From NCBI GenBank assembly GCA_040766745.1, contig JAXGPX010000005.1, positions 1 to 64,000 of the forward strand: a stretch of DNA of 64,000 nt, given 5' to 3'. Shown one piece after another: positions 35,546-44,023 of this stretch. Below the pieces are notes generated by a model. That model saw nothing but the letters and a program-made list of their open reading frames with translations. It ran no database searches and was not told the origin of the DNA. Made by a program: the position numbers and the translations under genes. This DNA comes from JAXGPX01 sp040766745 (GTDB taxonomy: Bacteria > Bacillota > Sulfobacillia > Fermentithermobacillales > Fermentithermobacillaceae). Positions within the stretch are counted from its first letter, which is position 1. The number at the start of each line of letters is the position of its first letter.

Positions 35546-35935
35546 TGGCCTATGTGGTAGGCCACTAAGCCGTCCTTCCAGGTGAAATGAGGCCCAAGTG
35601 GCCTATGTGGCAGGCCACCAAACCCTCATTCCCAGCAAAACCGAACCTCACTGGCCTATCTGGTAGACCACTGAGCCGACCTTCCAAGTGAAATGAGGCC
35701 CGAGTGGCCTATGTGGCAGGCCACTAAGCCGTCCTTCCAGGTGAAATGAGGCCCAAGTGGCCTATGTGGCAGGCCACTAAGCCCTCATTCCCAGCAAACC
35801 CGGACCTCACTGGCCTATACGGCAGGCCACTAAGCCGACCCTCCAGTTGAAATCAGGCCCGAGTGGCCTATCTGGTAGGCCACCCAACCCTCATTCCCAG
35901 CAAACCCGAATCTCACTGGCCCGTACGTTGGGCCA
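35546..35935. repeat. Palindrome array 1: eight 19-bp dyads at exact 53-bp spacing
   Basis: TGGCC-N9-GGCCA dyads begin at 35546, 35599, 35652, 35705, 35758, 35811, 35864 and 35917, every interval being 53 bases. The 34-base spacers fall into related families that recur every three units (159 bases). Dyad 3 has a one-base mismatch and dyad 8 a changed centre. The array lies upstream of both the amidohydrolase gene (minus) and the pot operon (plus). It is not a CRISPR: spacers repeat and dyads vary. Confidence 0.9.
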
Positions 35936-36075
35936 CTCGGATTTTTCATATTTACACCGGCGCAACCGCCTATAGCGCTACATCTAAATTCCACCCCGAA
36001 GCCCGTCACCGAACTTTGGCCCAAACCTCCAAGCCCCGTCACATTTCCAAGCCCCGGCCTCTCCTCAATCTTTGA

Positions 36076-36104
36076 TTTTACTTCGATACTGAAAACAGTA
36101 TAAT
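36076..36104 (+). promoter_or_regulatory. Possible sigma-A promoter upstream of the pot operon
   Basis: A perfect TATAAT (36099-36104) lies 17 bases after TTTTAC. The -35 match is weak. About 400 bases of leader would separate it from potA. Confidence 0.35.
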
Positions 36105-36358
36105 AAGATTGCAGTAATTCGGGTGTTCAGGTACTGCCTGCTTAAATGCACGTACCTCATAGAACTCTGTAACTGATGCAAGCAGGCACAATCCAAGCCG
36201 GCAGTGCAAGTCTAGGAGGCACAATCTAAGTAGGCGCAATGCAAGCACAGTACAACCTGCTTGCCTGAGAATACAGGAACCTGATGAAACGCATTTCGGA
36301 TATACCTAACCTGATATACCTGCTACACCTGATACACTGACTGCGCCCGGAATACTGA

Positions 36359-36384
36359 TGCATGTCATTCATGAATGACATGCA
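36359..36384. promoter_or_regulatory. 26-bp perfect palindrome upstream of potA
   Basis: TGCATGTCATTCA followed by its exact reverse complement, 129 bases before the potA start. Such a long perfect dyad fits the operator of a dimeric regulator. No regulator gene adjoins. Confidence 0.55.
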
Positions 36385-36513
36385 CAGTAACAGTCAGGAA
36401 GGGTCTCACACTATCAGATAACCATAGATAACTGGAGATCCCGGTAACTAGAGACACAGATAATTAGAGATAAGGTAAGTATATAATGGATAACATTGAG
36501 AGCGAGGCTCGGC

Positions 36514-37608
36514 ATGGCTGACATCATTCTGCAGCTAACTCAGATAGAGAAGAGTTTCGGTAATACGACGGTTCTTGACGGTATTGACCTGAGTGTCCGC
36601 AAAGGTGAGTTCATCACCTTGTTGGGCCCCTCAGGCTGTGGCAAGACAACCACCCTACGCATTATTGCTGGCCTGGAGGCACCTGACAGCGGCCGCGTCC
36701 TAATCGCAGGGAAGGACGTAACCGGTGAAGAACCGAACAAACGGAATGTGAATATGGTATTCCAAAATTACGCCCTGTTTCCGCACATGAATGTAGAGCA
36801 AAACATAGGCTACAGCCTGCGGTTGAAGCGCATCAGCAAAACAATCATCAAAGAGACTGTTTCTAAGGCGCTGGAACTGGTGCAACTTGAAGGTTTCGAG
36901 AAACGAATGCCAGGTGAACTATCAGGCGGCCAGCAGCAGCGTGTGGCCATCGCCAGGGCAATCGTCAACCGACCTGCCCTTTTGCTGTTGGACGAGCCCC
37001 TTGGTGCTCTGGACCTTCAGTTACGCCGCCAAATGCAGATTGAACTGAAAAGGCTTCAGAAAAGATTAGGCGTTACCTTCATATATATTACACACGACCA
37101 GGAAGAGGCCCTCAACATGTCAGATCGCATCGCGGTCATGCGAAACGGCAGATTCGAGCAAATCGGGACTCCGTCGGAAGTCTATGACCGGCCCAAAACA
37201 AGTTATGTAGCAGGTTTTGTAGGTTCTGCCAACATTCTCAAGGGAAATGCCTTAAGGGCAGACACCGAACTGGTTGCTTTTCAAAACGAAAACGGAGCCG
37301 GCATTGTATCTACCCGCGGGGCCAAAATCACACAGGGGCAGCCCGTGACCGTGGCTGTTCGCCGTGAGATGGTAAACCTGATTCCAGATAATCCGGCTAA
37401 TTCCGTCGGACTTCGCGGGGTAGTGCGAGAGAAGAATTTCGCAGGAGGTGTGCTCCAGGTCACCGTAACACTGGCCGACGGCAGTGAACTGGTATCCAGC
37501 CGCCAGGGTATCGACTTGCCTTTTGCTCCAGGCGATAGGGTTACTGCGACCTGGCTGCCGGATCATGCAGTGCTCGTAGACTTGAAGGACGATCTGGAGG
37601 ACATATAA
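36514..37608 (+). CDS. potA: Polyamine-type ABC transporter ATPase (PotA-like)
   Basis: About 364 residues. Walker A GPSGCGKTT, Q-loop FQNYALFPHM, signature LSGGQQQRVAIARA, Walker B LLLLDEPLGALD and H-loop YITHDQEEAL are all intact. The C-terminal third is the TOBE regulatory domain of the PotA/CysA/MalK group. I choose the ATG at 36514 over an in-frame TTG at 36496 because the fold starts at ADIILQLTQIEKSFG. Its stop overlaps the potB start (TAATG), so translation is coupled. It energises the uptake of spermidine/putrescine-like cations; the exact substrate is inferred from the operon. Confidence 0.9.
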   Translation: MADIILQLTQIEKSFGNTTVLDGIDLSVRKGEFITLLGPSGCGKTTTLRIIAGLEAPDSGRVLIAGKDVTGEEPNKRNVNMVFQNYALFPHMNVEQNIGYSLRLKRISKTIIKETVSKALELVQLEGFEKRMPGELSGGQQQRVAIARAIVNRPALLLLDEPLGALDLQLRRQMQIELKRLQKRLGVTFIYITHDQEEALNMSDRIAVMRNGRFEQIGTPSEVYDRPKTSYVAGFVGSANILKGNALRADTELVAFQNENGAGIVSTRGAKITQGQPVTVAVRREMVNLIPDNPANSVGLRGVVREKNFAGGVLQVTVTLADGSELVSSRQGIDLPFAPGDRVTATWLPDHAVLVDLKDDLEDI

Positions 37609-38564
37609 TGGAACACCGGCCTTCTCCCCTTCCCGTGATTTCCGGGAAACCCGGGCCAGAAAGACAGCCCAAGATAAGGGGAAAAACAGAACAAACAAGG
37701 AAACTTGGGACGATAGGAAAAATAGATGCGGCCGTGCTGACGGTGATTCCCCTTTATGTATTCACATTGCTGTTCGTCGCCGGCCCTTTAGTCTATATGG
37801 TTATCCTCAGTTTCCTCAAACGGGCTGAAATATGGGGCGTTGTACACGAGTTCACCCTGAGTAACTATAGGAACATCCTGGAGCCCATTTACCTCAAGAC
37901 CTTTTGGGAGTCGCTCAAATTGGCCGGCCTAACCACGTTGCTGGTCACCCTAGCTGGCTATCCCTTTGGCTATTTCATGGCCAAATTGACAGCCGAATGG
38001 AAGCATAAGGTCATGTTATTGCTGATGATTCCTTTCTGGACCAGCTCACTTATACGGCTGTACGGTTGGATAATCATCTTTCGCGCCAACGGCACGCTTG
38101 ACCGGCTGCTCATGGGCTTAAGAATCACCGACGCCCCGCTCAAACTGCTGTATACCTATGCTGCTGTTGCAGTCGGAATGGTTTACGCCCTGGTCCCGTT
38201 CATGATTTTCGCTGTCTATTCCAGCGCCGAAAAACTGGATTGGAGATTAGTCGAAGCAGCGCGGGATCTTGGCGCCACCCCCTTTCAGGCCTTTTGGACC
38301 ATATCGTTCAGGCTCACTTTGCCCGGGCTGCTATCGGGAGTTGTTCTTACATTCATTCCTTCAATGGGGCTTTTCTTTATCGCAGACATCCTTGGCGGCA
38401 ACAAGGTGGTTCTCGTAGGCAATCTCATCCACGAACAATTGATGAAGGCACGTAACTGGCCCTTTGCAGCTGCCCTCTCGGTTGTGCTGATGGTCCTGAC
38501 CAGTCTCATGATTGCCTTGTACCGAAAGATATCCGGAGTGAAGGAGTTGGAGGGCCTGTTATGA
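37608..38564 (+). CDS. potB: Polyamine-type ABC permease (PotB-like)
   Basis: A 318-residue inner-membrane protein with six predicted membrane segments after a basic cytoplasmic N-terminus. The EAA loop that contacts the ATPase is EAARDLGATPFQAFWTIS near residue 215. FTLSNYRNILEP and SLIRLYGWIIIF are typical PotB segments. The N-terminal 35 residues are Pro/Lys-rich and longer than usual. The stop overlaps the start of a 27-codon ORF. Confidence 0.88.
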   Translation: MEHRPSPLPVISGKPGPERQPKIRGKTEQTRKLGTIGKIDAAVLTVIPLYVFTLLFVAGPLVYMVILSFLKRAEIWGVVHEFTLSNYRNILEPIYLKTFWESLKLAGLTTLLVTLAGYPFGYFMAKLTAEWKHKVMLLLMIPFWTSSLIRLYGWIIIFRANGTLDRLLMGLRITDAPLKLLYTYAAVAVGMVYALVPFMIFAVYSSAEKLDWRLVEAARDLGATPFQAFWTISFRLTLPGLLSGVVLTFIPSMGLFFIADILGGNKVVLVGNLIHEQLMKARNWPFAAALSVVLMVLTSLMIALYRKISGVKELEGLL

Positions 38565-38644
38565 GGAAACGAACAAGGATGGCAAGGGTCCCTGAGACGC
38601 CCTATTGCCAAAGCACAGCAGGTTTTGGGGAGGGGCTGGCATGA
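38561..38644 (+). CDS. 27-codon ORF linking potB and potC
   Basis: It starts with an ATG overlapping the potB stop (ATGA at 38561-38564) and ends with a TGA overlapping the potC ATG (ATGA at 38641-38644). It encodes MRKRTRMARVPETPY… and ends …GFGEGLA. Its beginning resembles the potC N-terminus (MKNRTRIPN). It may act as a coupling leader, or be the relic of a 5' duplication of potC. AAGGAG and GGAGGG stand in the end of potB. Confidence 0.4.
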   Translation: MRKRTRMARVPETPYCQSTAGFGEGLA

Positions 38645-39555
38645 AGAACCGGACACGAATCCCAAACATCTATCTGGGCTTGGTCCTGTCCATAATGTAT
38701 ATACCTATCTTGCTGGTCATCATCTATTCCTTCAACCAGAGCAAGATAAGTTCGGTATGGAGCGGCTTTTCCCTGAAATGGTATGCAGAATTATTCAAAG
38801 ACAAAGACTTGCTTGAGGCAATGGTAAACAGCCTTGTTCTTGCTACAGTAAGCAGCCTTTCCGCTGCAGTAATCGCTACACTGGCAGCAGTGGGTATGCC
38901 AAGGGTCAAACTAATCAGCAAAGGTATTATCGAGTATATCTCCACTCTACCTATTATGATCCCTGAGATCATCCTGGGCATGGTTTTCCTGGTGTTCTTC
39001 GCCTTGCTCAGGCTGCCTTTTGGAATGGTAACCCTTACCATTGCCCATACATCGTTTTGCATTCCCTATGTTTACATGCTGGTAAAGGCAAGGTTAGTTG
39101 GCATTGATAAAAGTTATGCCGAAGCCGCCAAAGACCTTGGAGCAAATGAATGGAATGTATTTTTCGATATTACACTGCCGCTTATCTTGCCTGCCATACT
39201 CTCAGGCATCCTTCTTTCGTTTGCAATGAGCCTGGATGATGTGGTCATCAGCGTTTTCGTAACCGGAGCGCGAACCAATACACTGCCACTCAAAATATAC
39301 ACTCAGCTCAAAACCGGGGTGACACCCAAGATCAACGCCCTGTGTACGCTCATGTTCGGGGCAACTTTGATTGCGATTCTGCTGGCATCATGGGTTAGCA
39401 AAAGAACACCGGGAGGCAGGACTCCGAAAGATAGGACTCCTGAATTCGGGAAACCGGATTCAGAGATACCGGATTCAGAGATACCGGATTCAGGGACACC
39501 GGAAACAAAGCCCCTCGAACCTGGACTTCGGAAAACAGAACTTCTGGAAGCCTAG
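38641..39555 (+). CDS. potC: Polyamine-type ABC permease (PotC-like) with repeat-derived tail
   Basis: About 304 residues; ATG at 38641 with GGGGAGGGG just upstream. Six membrane segments; EAA loop EAAKDLGANEWNVFFDITLP near residue 160; SLDDVVISVF is a typical PotC segment. The membrane domain ends near residue 260, and about 45 extra hydrophilic residues follow, encoded partly by 15-bp tandem repeats (PDSEI-PDSEI-PDSGT). That tail is absent from normal PotC proteins. Confidence 0.88.
   Translation: MKNRTRIPNIYLGLVLSIMYIPILLVIIYSFNQSKISSVWSGFSLKWYAELFKDKDLLEAMVNSLVLATVSSLSAAVIATLAAVGMPRVKLISKGIIEYISTLPIMIPEIILGMVFLVFFALLRLPFGMVTLTIAHTSFCIPYVYMLVKARLVGIDKSYAEAAKDLGANEWNVFFDITLPLILPAILSGILLSFAMSLDDVVISVFVTGARTNTLPLKIYTQLKTGVTPKINALCTLMFGATLIAILLASWVSKRTPGGRTPKDRTPEFGKPDSEIPDSEIPDSGTPETKPLEPGLRKTELLEA
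39454..39500 (+). repeat. 15-bp tandem repeat in the 3' end of potC
   Basis: About three units of CCGGATTCAGAGATA, in frame, encode the PDSEI pentapeptide repeat. Confidence 0.8.
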
Positions 39556-39659
39556 CTCAGGAACCAGAACTCTCTAGAACTCTAAGGAGCCCGGGGCCCC
39601 AAAAAGGGCAGGACTCCAAAATGCAGAAACACAATTAGGAACCTTTAGGAGGGAAAAGA

Positions 39660-40739
39660 ATGAGAATAAACACAAGGAACATCCTTAGAATCACTTTGGT
39701 ATTGGCTTTGTTCGCTAGCGCCATGGTCCTTACCGGCTGCAGTCAGGAAAGCCCTAAGGGCAAAGAGGCCAAGTTAAACCTGTTTACCTGGGAAGGGATG
39801 TTTCCCCAGGATGTGCTGGACGAATTCACTGCCGAAACAGGCATAGCAATCAACTACAGTAACTTCGACTACAACGAGACTATGCTTGCCAAACTCGAAG
39901 CAGCCAAAGGCGGCGACTATGACCTGGTTATCGCCGATGACTACATCCTTGAGACGGTATTTGCTGAAGGCCTGGCACAAAAGCTCGATCGGTCCAAGAT
40001 TTCGAATTTCGACAATATCAACCCTGTATACCAGGGCCAGTTCTATGACCCTGACAACGAGTATACAGTGCCGTACGGCGCCGGCGTCCAGACGATTGTG
40101 TATAACCCTGACGAGGTAGACATCGAGATTACTGGATACGCCGATCTTTGGGACGAATCTCTCAAGAACAATCTGGGCACTATCGCAAACTACAGGGTCA
40201 TAAACGGCATGGCCCTCAAGGTTCTGGGCGAGAGCTACAACACAGAAGATTTGGATGTTATAAGCGCAGCAGGCCGGAAATTACTTGAGCTTGCACCTAA
40301 TATCCGCCTCATCAAAGACGACAATCTTCAGGATGACCTTCTGTCCGGTGAAATCGGCGTTGCGGTCATGTACACATCCCAGGTGACCACTGCAGTGTTG
40401 GCCAATCCTGATCTGAAGATTGTTTTCCCCAAAGAGGGAATTGGGTTCGGTATTATGGCTAACTTCATTCCGGTTAATGCACCAAACCCTGATGCTGCCC
40501 ACCAGTTTATCGATTTCATCCTGCAGCCTGATGTATCTGCCAGGTGCTTTGAGTACCTGGGATATTACTGCACCAATAAGGCGGCAGATGAACTCATTAA
40601 CCCTGACTACAAAGACATGCTTACCCTGCCGGCTGATTTCAGCGGGGACATGGAGATGATTCAAGCGGTAGGCGCTGAAGCCGAAGAGGCACATGCCAAG
40701 GTTTGGACGGAATTCAAGGTCGCGTGTGGGCAATCGTAA
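39660..40739 (+). CDS. potD: Polyamine-type solute-binding lipoprotein (PotD-like)
   Basis: A 359-residue binding protein. Signal peptide with lipobox LTGC (Cys27), then LNLFTWEGMFPQDVLDEFTAETG, the start of the PotD/PotF fold, and YDLVIADDYILE, VPYGAGVQTIVYNPD and GIMANFIPVNAPNPDAAHQFI. It captures the substrate outside the membrane for PotBC. It is the last gene of the operon, with GGAGGG 7 bases before the ATG and a strong hairpin 60 bases after the stop. Confidence 0.9.
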   Translation: MRINTRNILRITLVLALFASAMVLTGCSQESPKGKEAKLNLFTWEGMFPQDVLDEFTAETGIAINYSNFDYNETMLAKLEAAKGGDYDLVIADDYILETVFAEGLAQKLDRSKISNFDNINPVYQGQFYDPDNEYTVPYGAGVQTIVYNPDEVDIEITGYADLWDESLKNNLGTIANYRVINGMALKVLGESYNTEDLDVISAAGRKLLELAPNIRLIKDDNLQDDLLSGEIGVAVMYTSQVTTAVLANPDLKIVFPKEGIGFGIMANFIPVNAPNPDAAHQFIDFILQPDVSARCFEYLGYYCTNKAADELINPDYKDMLTLPADFSGDMEMIQAVGAEAEEAHAKVWTEFKVACGQS

Positions 40740-40797
40740 GAAAGTGCTTGACGGAAACTGGAAGTGGTGATTCTGCGTAGTCCCCGGGCATAAGAAA

Positions 40798-40831
40798 CAA
40801 CCGGCCCCAAGTGCTTGCTTGGGGCCGGTTG
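40798..40831 (+). terminator. Hairpin after the pot operon
   Basis: A perfect 14-bp GC-rich stem (CAACCGGCCCCAAG with its complement) and a 6-base loop. No T tract follows, so it may end transcription weakly or protect the mRNA end. Confidence 0.6.
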
Positions 40832-40848
40832 ATGTCCTGCTCCTACTT

Positions 40849-40995
40849 GGAACGCGCGAACCGTCCCCGCGTTCATCTCCGCGTTCAACGCTCCAGTCCC
40901 TGGAACGCGTGAACCGTCCCCCCGTTCCATCGAACCGTCCTCGGCTTCATGCCTATCCTTAAATTGTGGAACGCGCGAACCGTCCCCGCGTTCCG
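40849..40995. repeat. Three REP-like palindromes
   Basis: Units at about 40849, 40901 and 40967 share TGGAACGCG-GAACCGTCCCC-CGTTC with the copy at 31052-31080. The third ends directly before the M24 gene stop. Fragments (TCGAACCGTCC) lie between them. Confidence 0.75.
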
Positions 40996-41002
40996 TCCCG
41001 CT

Positions 41003-42196
41003 CTACCCGCAAATCATCGACTCAATATCCCTGGGGTAGTAGGTCAACATTTCCATTCCGGTTTCAGTGACCAGAACAGTGTCTGAATGCCTGAACCCGC
41101 CGAGTCCCATTACATACAACCCGGGCTCAACAGTGAAAACCATGCCAGGCTTCATTATGGTATCGTCGCCGATGTCAAAGAAGGGAGCCTCATGTCCCAG
41201 CATCCCAATGGCATGGCCAGTGTGGTGCCGCCAGTATTCCCACAATCGATTCCTCTCGAAGAATGCCTCTACTGCTGCATCAACCTCTGAGCACTTGTGC
41301 CCCGGCCTGATGTGATCGAAAGCGATTTCCTGGGCTTCCATCATGAAATTGTAGAAGCGCTTCTTCTTGTCGTCAGGCTCGCCCATGAACATTGTCCGCT
41401 CCAATTCGCTTCCGTATCCGAACACGCTTGCACCTGCTCCTGTAACAAGGACATCGCCGGGCCTGAGCACTGCGTTGATTGACATGGCATGAGGAAGTGC
41501 CGAGTTCGGGCCGATCTGTCCCCTGAATCCTGCACTTGCTCCAGATCGTCCAAGCGTAGTTGGATCGTACATGGGCCCGAGAGTCTTGATCATTGCAAGA
41601 GTAGCGTCAAGCGACGCCCTAATAGAGATTTCGTTCTCAGTTGCGCCGGGCTTGGAGTAGTCCTGCAAGAACCTGTGGGCCAGATTGCCCCATTTGCAGC
41701 TTTCCTTGATGAGCGCAATCTCTTCGTCTGACTTTATCATTCGGTGGGTCTCAATCAAGAACGGGTCGACGACTATCTCTGCTGAAGGCACAACTTCAGA
41801 CATCCTCGGCCCCCGATACCCCCACGCCGAACCGTACCCGCCGCCGTCAGCACCAAGTTTCCCTGAGGCAAGCCCTATTTCCTCAAGCAGCGTGCCTATC
41901 TGATTCATAGGATGAACTTTGCCGGGGTAGTCACGATAGCACCTGACTTCATCAATTTCGGGGCACTCTTCTGCGTGTTCCAGTTCCAGCCCAGGCGCAA
42001 AGAGTGTCTTCTTGCCATTCTTGTTGAGAATCAGGCACATTGGCCTTTCAGTCGGAATGAATGCAAAGCCGGATAGGTAGAAAATGCTGACCGAACTCCA
42101 AAAAATGAATCCGTCTAGATCCCGTTCCCTCATGCTGTCAAGCACAGCATCTGTCCGCCTCTTGAATTCCTCAGACGAAATCCGCAGTTTCCTCAT
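41003..42196 (-). CDS. M24 family hydrolase, creatinase-like (Xaa-Pro peptidase fold)
   Basis: About 397 residues. The N-terminal creatinase domain ends near residue 155, then the pita-bread fold: HRFLQDYSKPGATENEI, LVTGAGASVFGYGSELERT, HHTGHAIGML and FTVEPGLYV. Metal-dependent members have Asp in the LVD-G and SDITRT-like positions and Glu in the last RIED-like motif; here these read LVTG, SELERT and FRHSD. Three of five ligands therefore differ, as in creatinase and other metal-independent C-N hydrolases of the family. Function beyond that is unknown. The ATG at 42196 is chosen as it follows GAGGGGAT; 42223 also possible. Confidence 0.75.
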   Translation of the reverse strand: MRKLRISSEEFKRRTDAVLDSMRERDLDGFIFWSSVSIFYLSGFAFIPTERPMCLILNKNGKKTLFAPGLELEHAEECPEIDEVRCYRDYPGKVHPMNQIGTLLEEIGLASGKLGADGGGYGSAWGYRGPRMSEVVPSAEIVVDPFLIETHRMIKSDEEIALIKESCKWGNLAHRFLQDYSKPGATENEISIRASLDATLAMIKTLGPMYDPTTLGRSGASAGFRGQIGPNSALPHAMSINAVLRPGDVLVTGAGASVFGYGSELERTMFMGEPDDKKKRFYNFMMEAQEIAFDHIRPGHKCSEVDAAVEAFFERNRLWEYWRHHTGHAIGMLGHEAPFFDIGDDTIMKPGMVFTVEPGLYVMGLGGFRHSDTVLVTETGMEMLTYYPRDIESMICG

Positions 42197-42256
42197 ATCC
42201 CCTCGTTTCCCCCTTCTTTTCATTGTCAGTTATTGATTGTCTGTCGATTGTCGGTC

Positions 42257-42344
42257 GACTGTCGGTTGATTGTCTGTTGATTGCCTGTCGATTGTCGATT
42301 GATTGTCGGTTGATTGTCTGTTGATTGCCTGTCGATTGTCGATT
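42257..42344. repeat. 44-bp tandem repeat made of 11-bp units
   Basis: Two 44-base copies built of GATTGTCGGTT-like units stand in a longer run (42233-42353) of the same motif. The rest of the gene-free stretch 42197-42626 holds no coding signal or clear terminator. Confidence 0.7.
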
Positions 42345-42626
42345 GATTGTCGACTTGCCGGTTACCGATCGCTGTGCCGTAAATGTGTGATTGTATGCTT
42401 GTATGACCGCATTCGATTATTCACAATTATTCGTCTTTTGGACGGCTGAAACCTGCATGGGATGTTGTAGTTCTACACAGTTACGTTTGTGATCTTGGCC
42501 CAAGCGAGAGCGAAAGACTGAAGCCGGCGATGCTGAAGTAGCAGAGGTGTCATCGCACGTCGTCCTGTACGACAGGCTCAACCCGGTAATTGCCTAGCCT
42601 CAAGTTGGCTATTCGGCCGGCCGCCC

Positions 42627-43295
42627 TCACTTGCCTGGAAAACGCGGGTGTTTTTCTCCGGTGCCCAATTGTAAAGTACATAAGTGCTCAACAGGCAGAG
42701 ACCTCGTAGATTGAGTGTCTTCCAGGTCCTGTTCGTCCCCGCTCACAGACTCAACCACGCGTACTGCCGGCTGAAACCTGACAAGAGACGCTGCAGCAAT
42801 CTCAACCCGGAAAGGCCGAAACTTCCCTAGTACTAGGCGGATAACTTCAGGCACAGCACTGTCCTCCGCGTTAGCGGAAAGGGTACAATGAGGAACCCAC
42901 AAAGAGGGTTTGTAATACTTCCACCCGTTGGCTTCGAAATCATCAAAGGAGCAGTGAAAGTGCCTGTGGATCATCAGAAGATCCTCTGACGGAATAGGAG
43001 CCAGAAAAACCGTGCCGCTCTGGGGAAACGCACCTACTGACCCGAAATTCACTGCGAAAGGTGCCCACCTTGCGGCAAACTCACCCAGGCGCTTGCAAAA
43101 CCGGATTTCGGCTATTCTGCTCAGGTTGCCAGTGTCACTGGTCGAAAGGCTGTCATAAACAGCCAGGGTAATATGGGGTATGCTCCCTGACTCCACCATG
43201 TAAGCGCCCAAACCAGCAGCCTTCAAGGCCTCCCAGATACGCCGGACCCGTGCTTCTCCTTCCTCATCAAACAACAATTCAACTGCATAAGGCAT
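42627..43295 (-). CDS. 2'-5' RNA ligase family (2H phosphoesterase) protein
   Basis: About 222 residues. Two His-x-Thr motifs typical of 2H phosphoesterases are present: PHITLAVYD near residue 45 and VPHCTLSAN near residue 145. YAVELLFDEEGEARVRRIWEAL is the usual first strand-helix. The family cleaves or forms 2'-5' or cyclic phosphodiester bonds in RNA or nucleotides. The start at 43295 follows GGAGGT by 10 bases. A 50-residue C-terminal tail (…VVESVSGDEQDLEDTQSTRSL…) seems unstructured. Confidence 0.75.
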   Translation of the reverse strand: MPYAVELLFDEEGEARVRRIWEALKAAGLGAYMVESGSIPHITLAVYDSLSTSDTGNLSRIAEIRFCKRLGEFAARWAPFAVNFGSVGAFPQSGTVFLAPIPSEDLLMIHRHFHCSFDDFEANGWKYYKPSLWVPHCTLSANAEDSAVPEVIRLVLGKFRPFRVEIAAASLVRFQPAVRVVESVSGDEQDLEDTQSTRSLPVEHLCTLQLGTGEKHPRFPGK

Positions 43296-43471
43296 GTCAG
43301 AAGATACCTCCGATTTCGTATGCAATTCTGAAACCCTTCTATTTCGCATGCAATTCGAGAAACCCTTGTCTATCCCTATCTGTCGCTTATCTCCTGTCTG
43401 TCGCTTATCTAATGTAGGGATAATTCAAGCGCTGACAGGAATAGGCTCGAAACCCCAGAAACCTGAAATCT

Positions 43472-44023
43472 CTAGCGGGCCCTAAAAACCGTGGCATCGC
43501 GCCAGCCATAAGCAACTTCAGGATACTGAATGCCTCCGACCTTGATATCCCTTCTATCGGTAAGCTCTCCGCCCAGCCTCTCGTAGAAACCCCGGGCATT
43601 GACGTTATCAGCCAGTACCCAGACCTTAACCGAATCCATCCCATCCTGAAGCAGTGACTGAACTGCCCGGGTAAAGAGCCTGCGGCCCACGCCCTTTCCC
43701 TGGTATTTGTCCAGAACGTATATGCCGTGAACCTCGCCCTTAAAAACGTGAGTATCATCGTCCCGGTTCGAGCCGGCAATAGCAAATCCAACTACTGCCG
43801 GGGAAGATATTGATGAGTTATCCTGTTGATTCCATTCAGCCACATATATGTACTTACCTTCGGGTTCAAGAATCGTCTGCCGCCATCTCTCGCCGCGGCC
43901 TGTATAGGACATTCTGTCAAGGACTTCACCGGCGATAATCCCTCTGTACGCCGTTTTCCAAGTATCCACGTGGACCCTGACCAACCCCTCTGCATCTTGA
44001 ACAACGGCCCTCCTGATAATCAC
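43472..44023 (-). CDS. GNAT family acetyltransferase
   Basis: About 183 residues. IIRRAVVQDAEGLVRVHVDTW is the first strand-helix of many GNAT enzymes; GEVHGIYVLDKYQGKGVGRRLFTRAV is the acetyl-CoA binding motif; VKVWVLADNVNARGFYERLGG is the last part. The substrate is unknown. A GTG start at 44023 preceded by AGGGG is chosen over a TTG at 44077 with no ribosome site. Confidence 0.85.
   Translation of the reverse strand: MIIRRAVVQDAEGLVRVHVDTWKTAYRGIIAGEVLDRMSYTGRGERWRQTILEPEGKYIYVAEWNQQDNSSISSPAVVGFAIAGSNRDDDTHVFKGEVHGIYVLDKYQGKGVGRRLFTRAVQSLLQDGMDSVKVWVLADNVNARGFYERLGGELTDRRDIKVGGIQYPEVAYGWRDATVFRAR

Noticed and set aside
35546..35935. CRISPR array at 35.5 kb (and at 50.1 kb)
   Set aside because: Spacers recur in families, the repeated part is a variable 19-bp palindrome, and no cas gene is in the window.
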